A DNA stretch of 36,463 nucleotides from an uncultured Lachnospiraceae bacterium (GCA_944376425.1 CALWCS010000164.1:1-36463); one strand, 5' to 3'. Numbered from the stretch's first letter, positions 15,516-24,252 are shown. Made by a program: numbers and translations. The notes: a model not told the origin generated them from the letters alone.

Positions 15516-16847
15516 CTATTGAAAAGCTGGTCTTGTTGCATCTAAAACTTCATCAGGCTCAAAAAATTCTGTCTGATATTCTCCGTTATAATGCATGGTA
15601 TACCCGTCAAAATTTCTTCTTGACTGACGTACATAATCTCCGTCAATGTATAAAAACTCTTCTGTTCCCCACACACCGCAGAAGAACCGAAAACCTGCTT
15701 CTTGCAGCAATTCCAGTTTTTCTCCCGGATATTCTACTTCTGACCCATATGGATAGATAAAAATATCTGTCTCTCCTACCAAACTTTCTACTTCTGCTTT
15801 CCAATTCTGAATATCTTCCAGTGTCTCTGTTGAGGTAATGACTCCAAAATCACTGTGAGTATAACTGTGGCTTGCGATTTCCCAGCCCGTCTTGCGCAGC
15901 CTTTTTGCAATTGCTCTTACTTTTTTGCAGTCTTCTTCATATGTCTTAGAATCCTTTTGATTCGTCCGATAACCAAATGCTCCTTCGTATCCTGTCTCTC
16001 CTACAATGCCTTTGGCTCCTCTGAGCGAAAAATCCGGGTGTTTCTTTACAAATTCATCTAAAATCGGAATTGCATCGTAATTTCCAATCCATTCTTTTCC
16101 CTCTGCATCCACATATAAATTTTTTACTTCGCCATTTTCATCTAAAACGAGGCATTTGGCAAAACCGTCATTTTTCATATAATCATAGTAATTGATATCA
16201 TCCAAAGAAAGTACAAATGGAATTTTTCCTTTTGGCACGAGAGGATAATTCCGCACGAAAGTGACTTCTCCCGTTTCCTCATCTACCACTTCTGTGACCA
16301 ATTCATGGATATTGATTAAAACGTATCCTTTCTGATACATGCTTTCTAAAATCGCCTCAAACTCCCCAATCGTTGTCATCCATTCATTGTATCCTTGCTC
16401 CATCGCGTCCCCGTCAAATGCTCTTTCTGTATCTACAATCAGAGAATGGAAAAAAATATGTGGTATATTTCCTGTATATTCTCTCATCTGACCTCTGCCT
16501 TGCTGGCATTTTATTTTTGCCTCAATGACGCGCTCATCCTCTTCTTTTTCTTTCGGGACAGTTTCTAAAATTGCCATCGCTCTGTCATAGTCCATTTCTT
16601 TCGTTTCCTGTGTCGCCTGAGCAAGCGTGGCTAAAAGAGCGTTTTCTTCCTTCTGTGCAATTTCTCGAATTTTTCTCTCTGATTTCATTTTCGGTGTCTC
16701 TACTGGCTCATTGTTTTCATACATTCCTGTCGTTCCGATTGCCTCTGCAATCTGTCGGTTGATGGTTGCTTTACTGCATCCTCCCAGCATCACCAAAGAC
16801 AAAACAAGTATCCCGGCGAACATCTTCTTCTTTTTTCTTTTGTTCAT
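15516..16847 (-). CDS. Polysaccharide deacetylase (NodB-type) lipoprotein
   Basis: This 443-residue cell-surface lipoprotein starts MNKRKKKK, then a hydrophobic leader ending LGGC (Cys24). The first 150 residues are helical and charged. The deacetylase region begins IPHIFFHSLIVDTERAFDG and contains the NodB-type FVLSLDD, the metal-binding SHSYTHSD, the FIYPYGSE motif and a C-terminal FFCGVWG. It should remove acetyl groups from N-acetyl sugars of wall or capsule polysaccharide. It is unrelated in position to the split deacetylase at 24-32 kb. The start at 16847 follows a G-rich ribosome site. It has its own promoter. Confidence 0.88.
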   Translation of the reverse strand: MNKRKKKKMFAGILVLSLVMLGGCSKATINRQIAEAIGTTGMYENNEPVETPKMKSERKIREIAQKEENALLATLAQATQETKEMDYDRAMAILETVPKEKEEDERVIEAKIKCQQGRGQMREYTGNIPHIFFHSLIVDTERAFDGDAMEQGYNEWMTTIGEFEAILESMYQKGYVLINIHELVTEVVDEETGEVTFVRNYPLVPKGKIPFVLSLDDINYYDYMKNDGFAKCLVLDENGEVKNLYVDAEGKEWIGNYDAIPILDEFVKKHPDFSLRGAKGIVGETGYEGAFGYRTNQKDSKTYEEDCKKVRAIAKRLRKTGWEIASHSYTHSDFGVITSTETLEDIQNWKAEVESLVGETDIFIYPYGSEVEYPGEKLELLQEAGFRFFCGVWGTEEFLYIDGDYVRQSRRNFDGYTMHYNGEYQTEFFEPDEVLDATRPAFQ

Positions 16848-16900
16848 TTTCCCCACCCCTTTTTTACTGTGCACTCCTTTCTTTTTGCATCTCTAACGTC

Positions 16901-16929
16901 ATTATATCCAAGCATTTTTTAAAACACAA
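16901..16929 (-). promoter_or_regulatory. Promoter of deacetylase lipoprotein gene
   Basis: On the minus strand TTGTGT (16929-16924), a 17-bp spacer and perfect TATAAT (16906-16901). It shares the 218-bp divergent region with the asnA promoter. Confidence 0.7.
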
Positions 16930-17001
16930 CCTTATTTTACTATTTTTGTTGTTATTCGACACTTTTTTCATCAGGTGCCGTACAGACTAGATATTTTTTC
17001 C

Positions 17002-17030
17002 TTGGCAAAACGATTTCTTGTTGATATAAT
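17002..17030 (+). promoter_or_regulatory. SigA-type promoter of asnA
   Basis: TTGGCA (17002-17007), a 17-bp spacer and TATAAT (17025-17030). The leader to the start codon is about 30 nt. Confidence 0.85.
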
Positions 17031-17065
17031 GGTTCCATATTATGAAAAAGGAAGGATGACATTTT

Positions 17066-18076
17066 ATGGAAACATTTCAGATTCCAAGCAACTATAAGTC
17101 ACAGCTGAATCTGCATGATACACAGATTGCAATTAAGACTGTCAAGGACTTTTTTCAAAAATCGATCTCGGATAATTTAAATTTGCTGCGTGTCTCTGCG
17201 CCTCTTTTTGTCACTCCTCAGTCTGGTTTAAATGACAATTTAAATGGTGTGGAGCGCCCTGTCACTTTTGGTATTAAAGAACAAAATGACGCACCGGCTG
17301 AGATTGTGCATTCTCTTGCAAAGTGGAAACGCTATGCTCTGAAAAAATATGGTTTTTCTTACGGCGAAGGTCTTTACACAGATATGAGTGCTATCCGCAG
17401 AGACGAGAGTACCGATAATATCCATTCTATCTATGTAGATCAATGGGATTGGGAAAAAATTATCAGAAAAGAAGAGCGCAATGTAGAAACTCTTAAGTCT
17501 GTCGTTCGTCAGGTCTATAAGTCTTTAAAGAAAACAGAAAAATATATGGCGATTCAATATGATTATATTGAAGAAATTCTTCCAAAAGATATTTTCTTTA
17601 TCACTTCTCAGGAATTGGAAGATAGGTATCCAGACTGTACTCCAAAGGAACGTGAATACAAAATTGCGAAACTTAAAGGAGCTGTCTTTATTATGCAAAT
17701 CGGCGGAATGCTTGCATCCGGTCAAAAACATGACGGACGCGCCCCTGATTATGATGATTGGAAATTAAATGGTGATATTATCGTCTATTACCCGGTTCTT
17801 GATATTGCTCTTGAATTGTCCTCTATGGGAATCCGTGTAGACGAAAATTCTCTGGCTGAACAGTTAAAGCTCAGCGGCTGCGAAGACAGAAGAAGTCTGC
17901 CGTTTCAAAGCTCTATTTTAAATTGTGAGCTTCCTTATACAATCGGCGGCGGAATCGGTCAGTCCCGTATTTGTATGTTCTTCCTCAGAAAAGCGCATAT
18001 CGGTGAAGTTCAGGTTTCTCTTTGGCCTGATGACGTAATGAAACTGGCCGAGGAACAAGGAATTCAGCTTTTATAG
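17066..18076 (+). CDS. asnA: Aspartate-ammonia ligase (asparagine synthetase A)
   Basis: This enzyme makes asparagine from aspartate, ammonia and ATP. The 336-residue protein is the usual AsnA length and has the class II tRNA-synthetase-like fold. Landmarks are LLRVSAPLFV, GVERPVTFGIK, LAKWKRYALKKYGF, GLYTDMSAIRRDE, HSIYVDQWDWEK and the late YTIGGGIGQSRICMFFL. It stands alone with its own promoter. It shares a bidirectional terminator with the convergent dapL operon. Ammonia use fits the neighbouring glutamine synthetase operon. Confidence 0.97.
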   Translation: METFQIPSNYKSQLNLHDTQIAIKTVKDFFQKSISDNLNLLRVSAPLFVTPQSGLNDNLNGVERPVTFGIKEQNDAPAEIVHSLAKWKRYALKKYGFSYGEGLYTDMSAIRRDESTDNIHSIYVDQWDWEKIIRKEERNVETLKSVVRQVYKSLKKTEKYMAIQYDYIEEILPKDIFFITSQELEDRYPDCTPKEREYKIAKLKGAVFIMQIGGMLASGQKHDGRAPDYDDWKLNGDIIVYYPVLDIALELSSMGIRVDENSLAEQLKLSGCEDRRSLPFQSSILNCELPYTIGGGIGQSRICMFFLRKAHIGEVQVSLWPDDVMKLAEEQGIQLL

Positions 18077-18118
18077 ATCAAAAAGCCTACTTCTTTCATA
18101 GCTGCAGGATTTTTATTG

Positions 18119-18166
18119 AAAAAGCCTCCGTCTGCATTTTAATGTAAAACGGAGGCTTTTTTCTTT
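18119..18166. terminator. Bidirectional terminator asnA / dapL
   Basis: AAAAAGCCTCCGT (18119-18131) is perfectly inverted at 18149-18161, with A- and T-runs on both sides. It terminates both asnA (+) and the glnA-dapL operon (-). Confidence 0.93.
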
Positions 18167-18210
18167 CTTTTAATGATAAGCTGTGAGATTTTTTCTTTGA
18201 TTGTTATAAA

Positions 18211-19425
18211 TTATAAATTTTTTATTCTCTCGACTGCTTCCACTGTATTTTCATACGTTCCAAATGCGGTCAGCCGGAAATATCCTTCTCCGCCCGGACC
18301 AAATCCAGATCCTGGAGTTCCGACTACGTTTGCTTTTTGCAGCAGATAATCAAAAAACTCCCACGAATTCATCTGATCCGGTGTCTTTAACCAGATATAC
18401 GGTGCATTGACGCCGCCGGTTGCCTGAAATCCTGCACTTTTTACTCCTTCGAGAATGACTTTTGCGTTGCGCATATAATAATGAATCTGTTCTTTTACCT
18501 GAGTTTGTCCTTCTTCCGTATAAACGGCCTGTCCTGCTCTTTGAATAATATACGGTGCTCCGTTATATTTCGTTCCATGACGTCTCGCCCAAAGAGAATG
18601 CAAAGAAGCTCCTCCACGTACCAGATCTTTCGGGATGACTGTGTATCCCAGACGTACTCCTGTAAATCCTGCATTTTTTGAGAATGATCTCAATTCGATT
18701 GCACATGTTCTTGCCCCTTGACACTCATAAATAGAATGAGGAACATTTTCTTCGGTAATATATGCCTCATATGCTGCATCATAGATAATAACAGATCCCA
18801 TTTTATTTGCATAGTCAACCCATGTCTGGAGCTGTTCTTTTGTGATTGCTGATCCGGTCGGATTGTTTGGAAAGCATAAATAGATTAAATCCGGTGTTTC
18901 CTTTGGAAGTTCCGGAACAAAATGATTCTGTGCACTGCATGGCAGATAAATCACATCACTCCACTGTTCTGTCTCTTTGGAATAACTTCCTGTTCTGCCT
19001 GCCATTACATTGGTATCTACGTAGACAGGATAAACCGGATCACAAACTGCAATGCGATTTTCCAGTCCGAAAATCTCCTGAATATTTCCAGAATCACTTT
19101 TTGCGCCGTCTGATACGAAAATCTCATCTTCTGAAATATCGCAGCCACGTTTTTCATAATCATTTTTTGCAATCGCACTGCGCAAAAATTCATATCCCAA
19201 GTCCGGTGCATATCCATGAAAGCTTTCTTTTTTTCCCATTTCATCTACTGCTTTATGCATTGCCTCAATGATAGCAGGAGCAATCGGAAGTGTCACATCA
19301 CCGATGCCAAGCCGGATTAAGCGGCTTTGCGGATGTGCATTTTGGAAAGCATTTACTTTTTTTGCAATCTCAGAAAACAGATAATTTCCCGGAAGTTTCA
19401 AAAAATTTTCATTAATTTTTACCAT
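18211..19425 (-). CDS. dapL: LL-diaminopimelate aminotransferase
   Basis: This PLP enzyme converts tetrahydrodipicolinate directly to LL-diaminopimelate, the one-step branch of lysine and peptidoglycan precursor synthesis. The 404-residue protein has RLGIGDVTLPIAPAI, the substrate loop HGYAPDLGYEFLR, CDPVYPVYVDTNVMAG, FPNNPTGSA, IIYDAAYEAYI and the PLP lysine in SFSKNAGFTG (Lys250). The ribosome site is AAAGGAG. It is the last gene of the operon led by glnA and lies next to dapF, the following step in the pathway. Confidence 0.97.
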   Translation of the reverse strand: MVKINENFLKLPGNYLFSEIAKKVNAFQNAHPQSRLIRLGIGDVTLPIAPAIIEAMHKAVDEMGKKESFHGYAPDLGYEFLRSAIAKNDYEKRGCDISEDEIFVSDGAKSDSGNIQEIFGLENRIAVCDPVYPVYVDTNVMAGRTGSYSKETEQWSDVIYLPCSAQNHFVPELPKETPDLIYLCFPNNPTGSAITKEQLQTWVDYANKMGSVIIYDAAYEAYITEENVPHSIYECQGARTCAIELRSFSKNAGFTGVRLGYTVIPKDLVRGGASLHSLWARRHGTKYNGAPYIIQRAGQAVYTEEGQTQVKEQIHYYMRNAKVILEGVKSAGFQATGGVNAPYIWLKTPDQMNSWEFFDYLLQKANVVGTPGSGFGPGGEGYFRLTAFGTYENTVEAVERIKNL

Positions 19426-19487
19426 TTTTCTTCTCCTTTTTCTTTTTCTCTATCCGTATCTCATTCCAGTATACTGCCGCACTGATT

Positions 19488-20327
19488 CTAGTCTTCCAAC
19501 TCAATTTCTCCTTCAAAAACAACTTGAGCAGGTCCTGTCATGAAAACATGGTTTGTCGTACGATCCCATGTAATATCGAGATCTCCTCCTAACAGATGAA
19601 TCTTGACATCTCCTTGTGTATAACCGTTCAGTACCGAGGCAACTGCCACTGCACAGGCTCCTGTTCCACATGCCAAAGTCTCTCCGGAACCGCGCTCCCA
19701 TACTCTCATTTCTATTGTATGAGCATCTGCGATACGGCAAAATTCTGTGTTCATCCGATCTGGAAAATCCTTATAATGTTCAAACTTAGGTCCTATTTTT
19801 TCAAGATCCAGATTTTTGATATCGTCCAGAAAAACAACTGCATGAGGATTTCCCATTGAAACAGCTGTGATATGATATTCTTTTCCATCTATCTTTACCG
19901 GCTCTGCAATGATCTGAGATTTCTCTGAAAGAACTGGAATTTTAGAAGCCTCCAAAATCGGTTCTCCCATATCGACTGTAATCTTTTTAGCTTTTCCGTC
20001 TTCCACCTCTAATTCCAGCGTTTTAATGCCCGCACCAGTGGCAATCTGAAGCTTTGTTTTTCTTACAATTCCATAATCATACACATATTTTGCTACGCAT
20101 CGTATCCCATTGCCGCACATTGCTCCTTTGCTTCCATCTGCATTATACATCTCCATCTCACAGTCCGCAATGACGGAGGGTTTAATTAAAATCATTCCAT
20201 CTGCTCCGACTCCAAAATGGCGATCGCTGATTCTCTTTGCTGTCTGTGACGGATTTTTTACAGTTTCCTGAAAACAGTTGACATATACATAGTCATTTCC
20301 TATTCCCTGCATTTTTGTAAATTTCAT
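19488..20327 (-). CDS. dapF: Diaminopimelate epimerase
   Basis: This enzyme turns LL-diaminopimelate, the DapL product, into meso-diaminopimelate for lysine and cell wall. The 279-residue protein has the two catalytic cysteines, in AMCGNGIRC (Cys71) and TLACGTGACA (Cys220). It starts with the family signature MKFTKMQGIGNDYVYV. The start has GGAGAAG upstream. The gene is 24 bp after the ANTAR regulator gene and 62 bp before dapL. Confidence 0.97.
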   Translation of the reverse strand: MKFTKMQGIGNDYVYVNCFQETVKNPSQTAKRISDRHFGVGADGMILIKPSVIADCEMEMYNADGSKGAMCGNGIRCVAKYVYDYGIVRKTKLQIATGAGIKTLELEVEDGKAKKITVDMGEPILEASKIPVLSEKSQIIAEPVKIDGKEYHITAVSMGNPHAVVFLDDIKNLDLEKIGPKFEHYKDFPDRMNTEFCRIADAHTIEMRVWERGSGETLACGTGACAVAVASVLNGYTQGDVKIHLLGGDLDITWDRTTNHVFMTGPAQVVFEGEIELED

Positions 20328-20350
20328 CTTCTTCTCCTATAACCATTTGT

Positions 20351-20902
20351 TTATCCTAAAAATTTATTGAGACTAAAAATCATCTGTGCCGTCTCTACCA
20401 GACTGTTGCCGCTGTCCATACTGCACTTCTGCAAATATCGGTGAGCCTCTGCTTCTGTCATATGATTTCGTTCCATTAAAAGTTCTTTCGCTTCCTTTAA
20501 TATCTTTTTTTCTTCCTCAGTTCGTTCTCTATGCTGTTTCTTTTTTTTTCTCTTTCTGATAAAATCAGAATGAATCATTCCCACTGTGTTGAGCAAATCA
20601 TTTACTTTCAAAGGAACACTTAACGAAATCACTCTTCCGTCGCTGTAATCACTTAATACTTGTTTGGAAGCAATCAAAATCATCTCAAAATCAGGCGGAA
20701 GAGCTTCTTTTAATTCGGAATAGACCATATCACTCATTCGATATCCGCAAATAATCAGTCCTTCTCCTAACTGATCTGCATAGCTTAGAGCTTGGGCACC
20801 GCTTGTGCAAATTGCTGTCACCGGATAACCTCCTCGCTGTAAAACAGCCCGGATATTCTTTGCGTCTTCCAGTTTTGAAAATACTACGATAGCGGATACC
20901 AT
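20351..20902 (-). CDS. ANTAR-domain RNA-binding antiterminator (NitR-like)
   Basis: This 183-residue protein has a receiver-like N-terminal half (SAIVVFSKLEDAKNIRAVLQRGGYPV...) that lacks an obvious phosphorylatable aspartate in the usual setting. A basic stretch (RKRKKKKQHR) and a C-terminal ANTAR domain follow: EAKELLMERNHMTEAEAHRYLQKCSMDSGNSLVETAQMIF. ANTAR proteins bind a pair of RNA hexaloops and prevent termination. In Clostridium the glnA-linked member NitR does this for glutamine synthetase. It lies 40-46 bp behind glnA, and the glnA leader holds a matching two-hexaloop target (22436-22475). The ATG at 20902 is better spaced from GGAG than the one two codons earlier. Confidence 0.9.
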   Translation of the reverse strand: MVSAIVVFSKLEDAKNIRAVLQRGGYPVTAICTSGAQALSYADQLGEGLIICGYRMSDMVYSELKEALPPDFEMILIASKQVLSDYSDGRVISLSVPLKVNDLLNTVGMIHSDFIRKRKKKKQHRERTEEEKKILKEAKELLMERNHMTEAEAHRYLQKCSMDSGNSLVETAQMIFSLNKFLG

Positions 20903-20947
20903 TTCCATCGCTCCTTTCTCCTTTTTGAGTTGTGATTTACAGCGACG

Positions 20948-22279
20948 TTAAATCTTATACAGATACTGCTCAACTTCCCAGTCTGTTACAAAGTTTGTAT
21001 ATGCGTCCCATTCCTTTTCTTTTGCTTCCTTATATTTTTCAAAGATATGATCTCCTAAGACTTCCCGAATCATAGAGTCTTTTTTCATCTCTTTTAGAGC
21101 TTCCTCCAAATTCAGAGGCATGGCTTCAATGTTCTCTGCTGCTCTTTCTTCCTCTGTCATTGTAAAAATATTGCGTCTGATCAGCTTTGGAGGAAGAATT
21201 TTATTTTTAATTCCGTCCAGCCCTGCCTCCAGGCAAACTGCAAACATCAAATAGGGATTTGCCGAAGGATCCGGGCTTCTTAATTCAATCCGGCTCCCCA
21301 CGCCTCTTGCAAACGGAATTCGTATCAGAGAACTTCTGTTATTTTCTGACCATGCAATATACCGCGGCGCATCATAGCCGGAAGTCAGTCGTTTATAAGA
21401 ATTGACAAGAGGATTTGCAATTGCTGTGATCGCTTTGCAATGCTTTAGCAGTCCTCCAATAAAATAGTAAGCTTCTTTGCTTAATCCCATCTCTCCTTGC
21501 GGATCGTCAAACACATTTTTTCCGTCTTTAAACAGTGACATATGTGTATGCATTCCAGAACCGTGATGTTCGATTCTGGGTTTAGGCATAAACGTCGCAT
21601 GAAGTCCATGACGTCTGGCGATCGTTTTTACTGCCATTTTAAAAGTCATAATATTATCTGCTGTATTTAATGCCTTATCATACCGAAAATCAATCTCATG
21701 CTGGGCAGGTGCTTTTTCATGATAAGAGGCAAGCACTTCAAATCCCATCTCTTCCAATGTCAGTACCATATCTCTTCTGGCATTTTCTCCAAAATCAACC
21801 GGCCCGATCTCAAAATAACTTGCTTTTTCTGTTGTTATGTTTGTCGGTTGTCCCTCGTTGTCCATATGGTACAAAAAGAATTCACATTCCGGTCCTACAT
21901 AGAATTCATATCCCATGTTTTTTGCCCGCTCCACAGCTCTTTTTAATATCTGTCTGGAATCTCCCTCGAAAGGTTCTCCATTTGACCGGTATACATCGCA
22001 GATCAGTCTTGCAACTTTTCCCTGCTGCGGACGCCACGGAAAAATAGTAAACGTATTCAGATCCGGATGAAGGTACATATCCGATTCCTCAATCTGTACA
22101 AAGCCGTCAATTGCAGCTCCGTCAAATACGATTTTATTATCCAATGCTTTCTCTAACTGACTCGATGTGATAGCAATATTTTTGAAAGTTCCAAATACAT
22201 CCGTAAATTGCAGACGGATAAACTCTACATCTTCTTCCTCTACAAGATTTAAAATGTCTTGTTTTGTATAGTTTCCCAT
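20948..22279 (-). CDS. glnA: Glutamine synthetase, type I
   Basis: This enzyme makes glutamine from glutamate, ammonia and ATP. The 443-residue protein has the GSI landmarks: VEFIRLQFTDVFGTFKN, VFDGAAIDGF, GPECEFFLY, the active-site HEIDFRYDKA, the HHGSGMHTHMS nucleotide and metal region, NSYKRL, and SSLIRIPFARGVGSRIELRSPDPSANPYL. The length matches the short GSI-alpha type of Firmicutes, which is feedback-inhibited rather than adenylylated. I chose the ATG at 22279, seven bases after AAAGGAG. It leads an operon with the ANTAR antiterminator, dapF and dapL. Its long leader carries an attenuator. Confidence 0.97.
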   Translation of the reverse strand: MGNYTKQDILNLVEEEDVEFIRLQFTDVFGTFKNIAITSSQLEKALDNKIVFDGAAIDGFVQIEESDMYLHPDLNTFTIFPWRPQQGKVARLICDVYRSNGEPFEGDSRQILKRAVERAKNMGYEFYVGPECEFFLYHMDNEGQPTNITTEKASYFEIGPVDFGENARRDMVLTLEEMGFEVLASYHEKAPAQHEIDFRYDKALNTADNIMTFKMAVKTIARRHGLHATFMPKPRIEHHGSGMHTHMSLFKDGKNVFDDPQGEMGLSKEAYYFIGGLLKHCKAITAIANPLVNSYKRLTSGYDAPRYIAWSENNRSSLIRIPFARGVGSRIELRSPDPSANPYLMFAVCLEAGLDGIKNKILPPKLIRRNIFTMTEEERAAENIEAMPLNLEEALKEMKKDSMIREVLGDHIFEKYKEAKEKEWDAYTNFVTDWEVEQYLYKI

Positions 22280-22405
22280 ATTTCTGCTCCTTTCTTTTTT
22301 TCTCTCTATGTATCGATGTGCCATCTTTACATACCGTCTGTTCCACCTGAAGTTTTATACTCAGATCAATTGACAAAAGAGTAATTCTGCGAAGTGTTTT
22401 GCTGT

Positions 22406-22426
22406 ATGGGAGATCAAACTTCCCAT
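22406..22426 (-). promoter_or_regulatory. Second hairpin in glnA leader
   Basis: ATGGGA (22406-22411) is inverted at 22421-22426 with a 9-base loop, just downstream of the attenuator. Its role is unknown; it may stabilise the processed leader. Confidence 0.4.
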
Positions 22427-22431
22427 GAATT

Positions 22432-22475
22432 AAAAAAAGCGCTCTTTCCCCTTGTTTTAAGAACGCCTTTGCTCT
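22432..22475 (-). promoter_or_regulatory. ANTAR two-hexaloop target overlapping a terminator in the glnA leader
   Basis: On the minus-strand RNA, hairpin P1 is AGAGC (22475-22471), loop AAAGGC, GUUCU (22464-22460). P2 is AAGGGG (22453-22448), loop AAAGAG, CGCUUU (22441-22436), with one G-G mismatch. Both loops have six bases with A at position 1 and G at position 4, the ANTAR signature. The competing terminator pairs GCGUUCUU (22466-22459) with AAGAGCGC (22446-22439) and is followed by seven U. It uses parts of both P1 and P2, so the structures exclude each other. Confidence 0.78.
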
Positions 22476-22482
22476 GTTATTC

Positions 22483-22511
22483 ATCATAACAGCGCCGTTT
22501 CTTTTTGTCAA
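22483..22511 (-). promoter_or_regulatory. SigA-type promoter of the glnA operon
   Basis: On the minus strand perfect TTGACA (22511-22506), a 17-bp spacer and TATGAT (22488-22483). The predicted start near 22476 places the first ANTAR hairpin at the very 5' end of the RNA. Confidence 0.88.
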
Positions 22512-22532
22512 TCCCTTCTATTTAAAATCCTC

Positions 22533-22561
22533 TTGACTTTCTTTCTTTGCTATGATACATT
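22533..22561 (+). promoter_or_regulatory. Promoter of the glycine riboswitch-symporter unit
   Basis: TTGACT (22533-22538), a 17-bp spacer and extended -10 TGA-TACATT (22553-22561). It is back to back with the glnA promoter; the two -35 boxes are 21 bp apart. Confidence 0.65.
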
Positions 22562-22584
22562 TTTTTCAGTCGGTAGATAATACT

Positions 22585-22746
22585 GATCTCTGGAGAGTCT
22601 CTTGTTTAAGAGCGCCGAAGGTGTACGGCAGATTTTTTCTGCCAATCTCTCAGGCAAAAGGACAGAGCATTTTATTCCTAACGGATGAAAAATTAAATGC
22701 ATGTTCCACTCTTTGGAGAGCTGATGATTCATCAGCTCTTTTTTTT
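22585..22746 (+). promoter_or_regulatory. Glycine riboswitch (single aptamer) with terminator
   Basis: The conserved core reads CTCTGGAGAG, GCGCCGAAGG, TCTCAGGCAAAAGGACAGAG, characteristic of glycine aptamers. P1 is CTCTG (22588-22592) with CAGAG (22663-22667). A variable P3 hairpin lies around 22628-22643. Only one aptamer is present. It is followed by a short 'ghost' stem, GCATTTTATT (22667-22676) with AATTAAATGC (22691-22700). A terminator then pairs GAGCTGAT (22718-22725) with ATCAGCTC (22731-22738) before eight T. It controls the symporter gene, so glycine transport should respond to glycine. For a transporter an OFF switch is expected, but the sequence does not prove the direction. Confidence 0.93.
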
Positions 22747-22834
22747 CGCAACAGTCAAAAAAATCATCTGGCTGTTTCTGTATGAAAAGTGGGTTTTGTA
22801 ATCCTCTTTAAGAAAAAAGAATGGAGAGAGAAAA

Positions 22835-24241
22835 ATGTTGAATCAATTGAATTCATTTCTGGAAACTGTCGATAATCTTGTGTGGAATATTCCTCTGATC
22901 GCACTGATCTTGATCGTCGGAATCTTTCTGACGATTCGTCTTAAAGGACTGCAGATCACTCAATTACCGCGTGCACTCAAATTTATGGTCAAAAATGAAG
23001 AAGGCGGACATGGAGATGTCACCAGCTTTGCAGCGCTGTGCACAGCGCTTTCTGCTACGATCGGTACCGGAAACATTGTAGGCGTTGCAACTGCTATTGT
23101 AGCTGGAGGTCCCGGAGCCTTATTCTGGATGTGGGTTGCCGCTTTACTTGGAATGGCTACAAAATATGCCGAAGGTGTCCTAGCTATTAAATACCGCGTA
23201 ATTAAAGAGGATGGTCATGTTATCGGCGGTCCTTTCTACTACATCCAAAATGGAATGGGAAAAAACTGGAAATGGCTTGCCAATATCTTTGCCTTTTTCG
23301 GAGTTGGAGTCGGTCTTCTTGGAATCGGAACTTTTACTCAGGTAAATGGAATTACCAGTGCGATCAACAACTTTTTTGATCCCTCTAATGAATGGACGAT
23401 TACTCTTTTTGGCAGATCATATTCCTGGACGGTTGTGATAAGCGGTATTCTCTTAACGATCTGTGTCGGTCTTGTTATTATTGGGGGCATTCAGAGAATT
23501 TCCAGCGTATCTCAGATTGTTGTCCCGTTTATGGCTATTTTGTATGTCTTAACGGTTATCATTTTACTTGTCTGTAACTACCAAAAAATTCCGGAAGCGC
23601 TTTCTTCTATTGTCTCTGGAGCTTTTGGACTGCGTGCCGTAGGAGGCGGTGCTTTAGGCGCAATGATGGTTGCAATGCAAAATGGTATTGCCCGCGGTAT
23701 TTTTTCAAACGAAGCAGGACTTGGAAGTGCCCCGATCGCTGCTGCCGCTGCTCAGACAAAAGAACCTGCTCGTCAGGGATTAGTATCTATGACAGGAACT
23801 TTTATTGATACGATCATTATCTGTACTATGACAGGACTTAGTATTGTCATCACCGGGGCATGGGATATAGGACTGGAAGGCGTTGCTGTCACCACAAAAG
23901 CCTTTCAGACAGGACTTCCTTTCTCGTCAAGTATCTCTTCTGGAATTTTAATGATATGTCTTGTGTTTTTTGCATTTACTACGATTATCGGATGGGATTA
24001 TTACAGTGAACGTTGCCTGGAATATCTCGTAAAGGGAAATCAGAAAGTTGTCCGCGGCTATCGCTGGCTTTATATTTTCGCTGTCTTTATCGGACCGTTT
24101 ATGACCGTATCTGCTGTCTGGACAATCGCTGATATTTTTAACGGACTTATGGCTCTGCCAAATTTGATTGCTATTATCGCCTTAAACGGTGTTGTCGTTG
24201 CAGAGACAAAATTATTTTTAGACAAAATCAGGAAAAAATAA
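22835..24241 (+). CDS. Alanine/glycine:cation symporter (AGCS family)
   Basis: This 468-residue membrane protein imports alanine or glycine with sodium or protons. The family signature is clear: ATIGTGNIVGVATAIVAGGPGALFWMWVAALLGMATKYAEG (about residues 74-114) and GIFSNEAGLGSAPIAAAAA. About ten to eleven hydrophobic segments follow the first at 20-36 (LIALILIVGIFLTI). The upstream glycine riboswitch makes glycine the likely main substrate. The gene is monocistronic, with its own promoter and strong terminator. Its ribosome site is GGAGAG. Confidence 0.95.
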   Translation: MLNQLNSFLETVDNLVWNIPLIALILIVGIFLTIRLKGLQITQLPRALKFMVKNEEGGHGDVTSFAALCTALSATIGTGNIVGVATAIVAGGPGALFWMWVAALLGMATKYAEGVLAIKYRVIKEDGHVIGGPFYYIQNGMGKNWKWLANIFAFFGVGVGLLGIGTFTQVNGITSAINNFFDPSNEWTITLFGRSYSWTVVISGILLTICVGLVIIGGIQRISSVSQIVVPFMAILYVLTVIILLVCNYQKIPEALSSIVSGAFGLRAVGGGALGAMMVAMQNGIARGIFSNEAGLGSAPIAAAAAQTKEPARQGLVSMTGTFIDTIIICTMTGLSIVITGAWDIGLEGVAVTTKAFQTGLPFSSSISSGILMICLVFFAFTTIIGWDYYSERCLEYLVKGNQKVVRGYRWLYIFAVFIGPFMTVSAVWTIADIFNGLMALPNLIAIIALNGVVVAETKLFLDKIRKK

Positions 24242-24252
24242 TTTGTCTTTTC

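Noticed and set aside
22585..22746. Tandem glycine riboswitch
   Set aside because: Only one GCGCCGAAGG core and one AGGCAAAAGGACAGAG core are present. The following helix is too short for a second aptamer.
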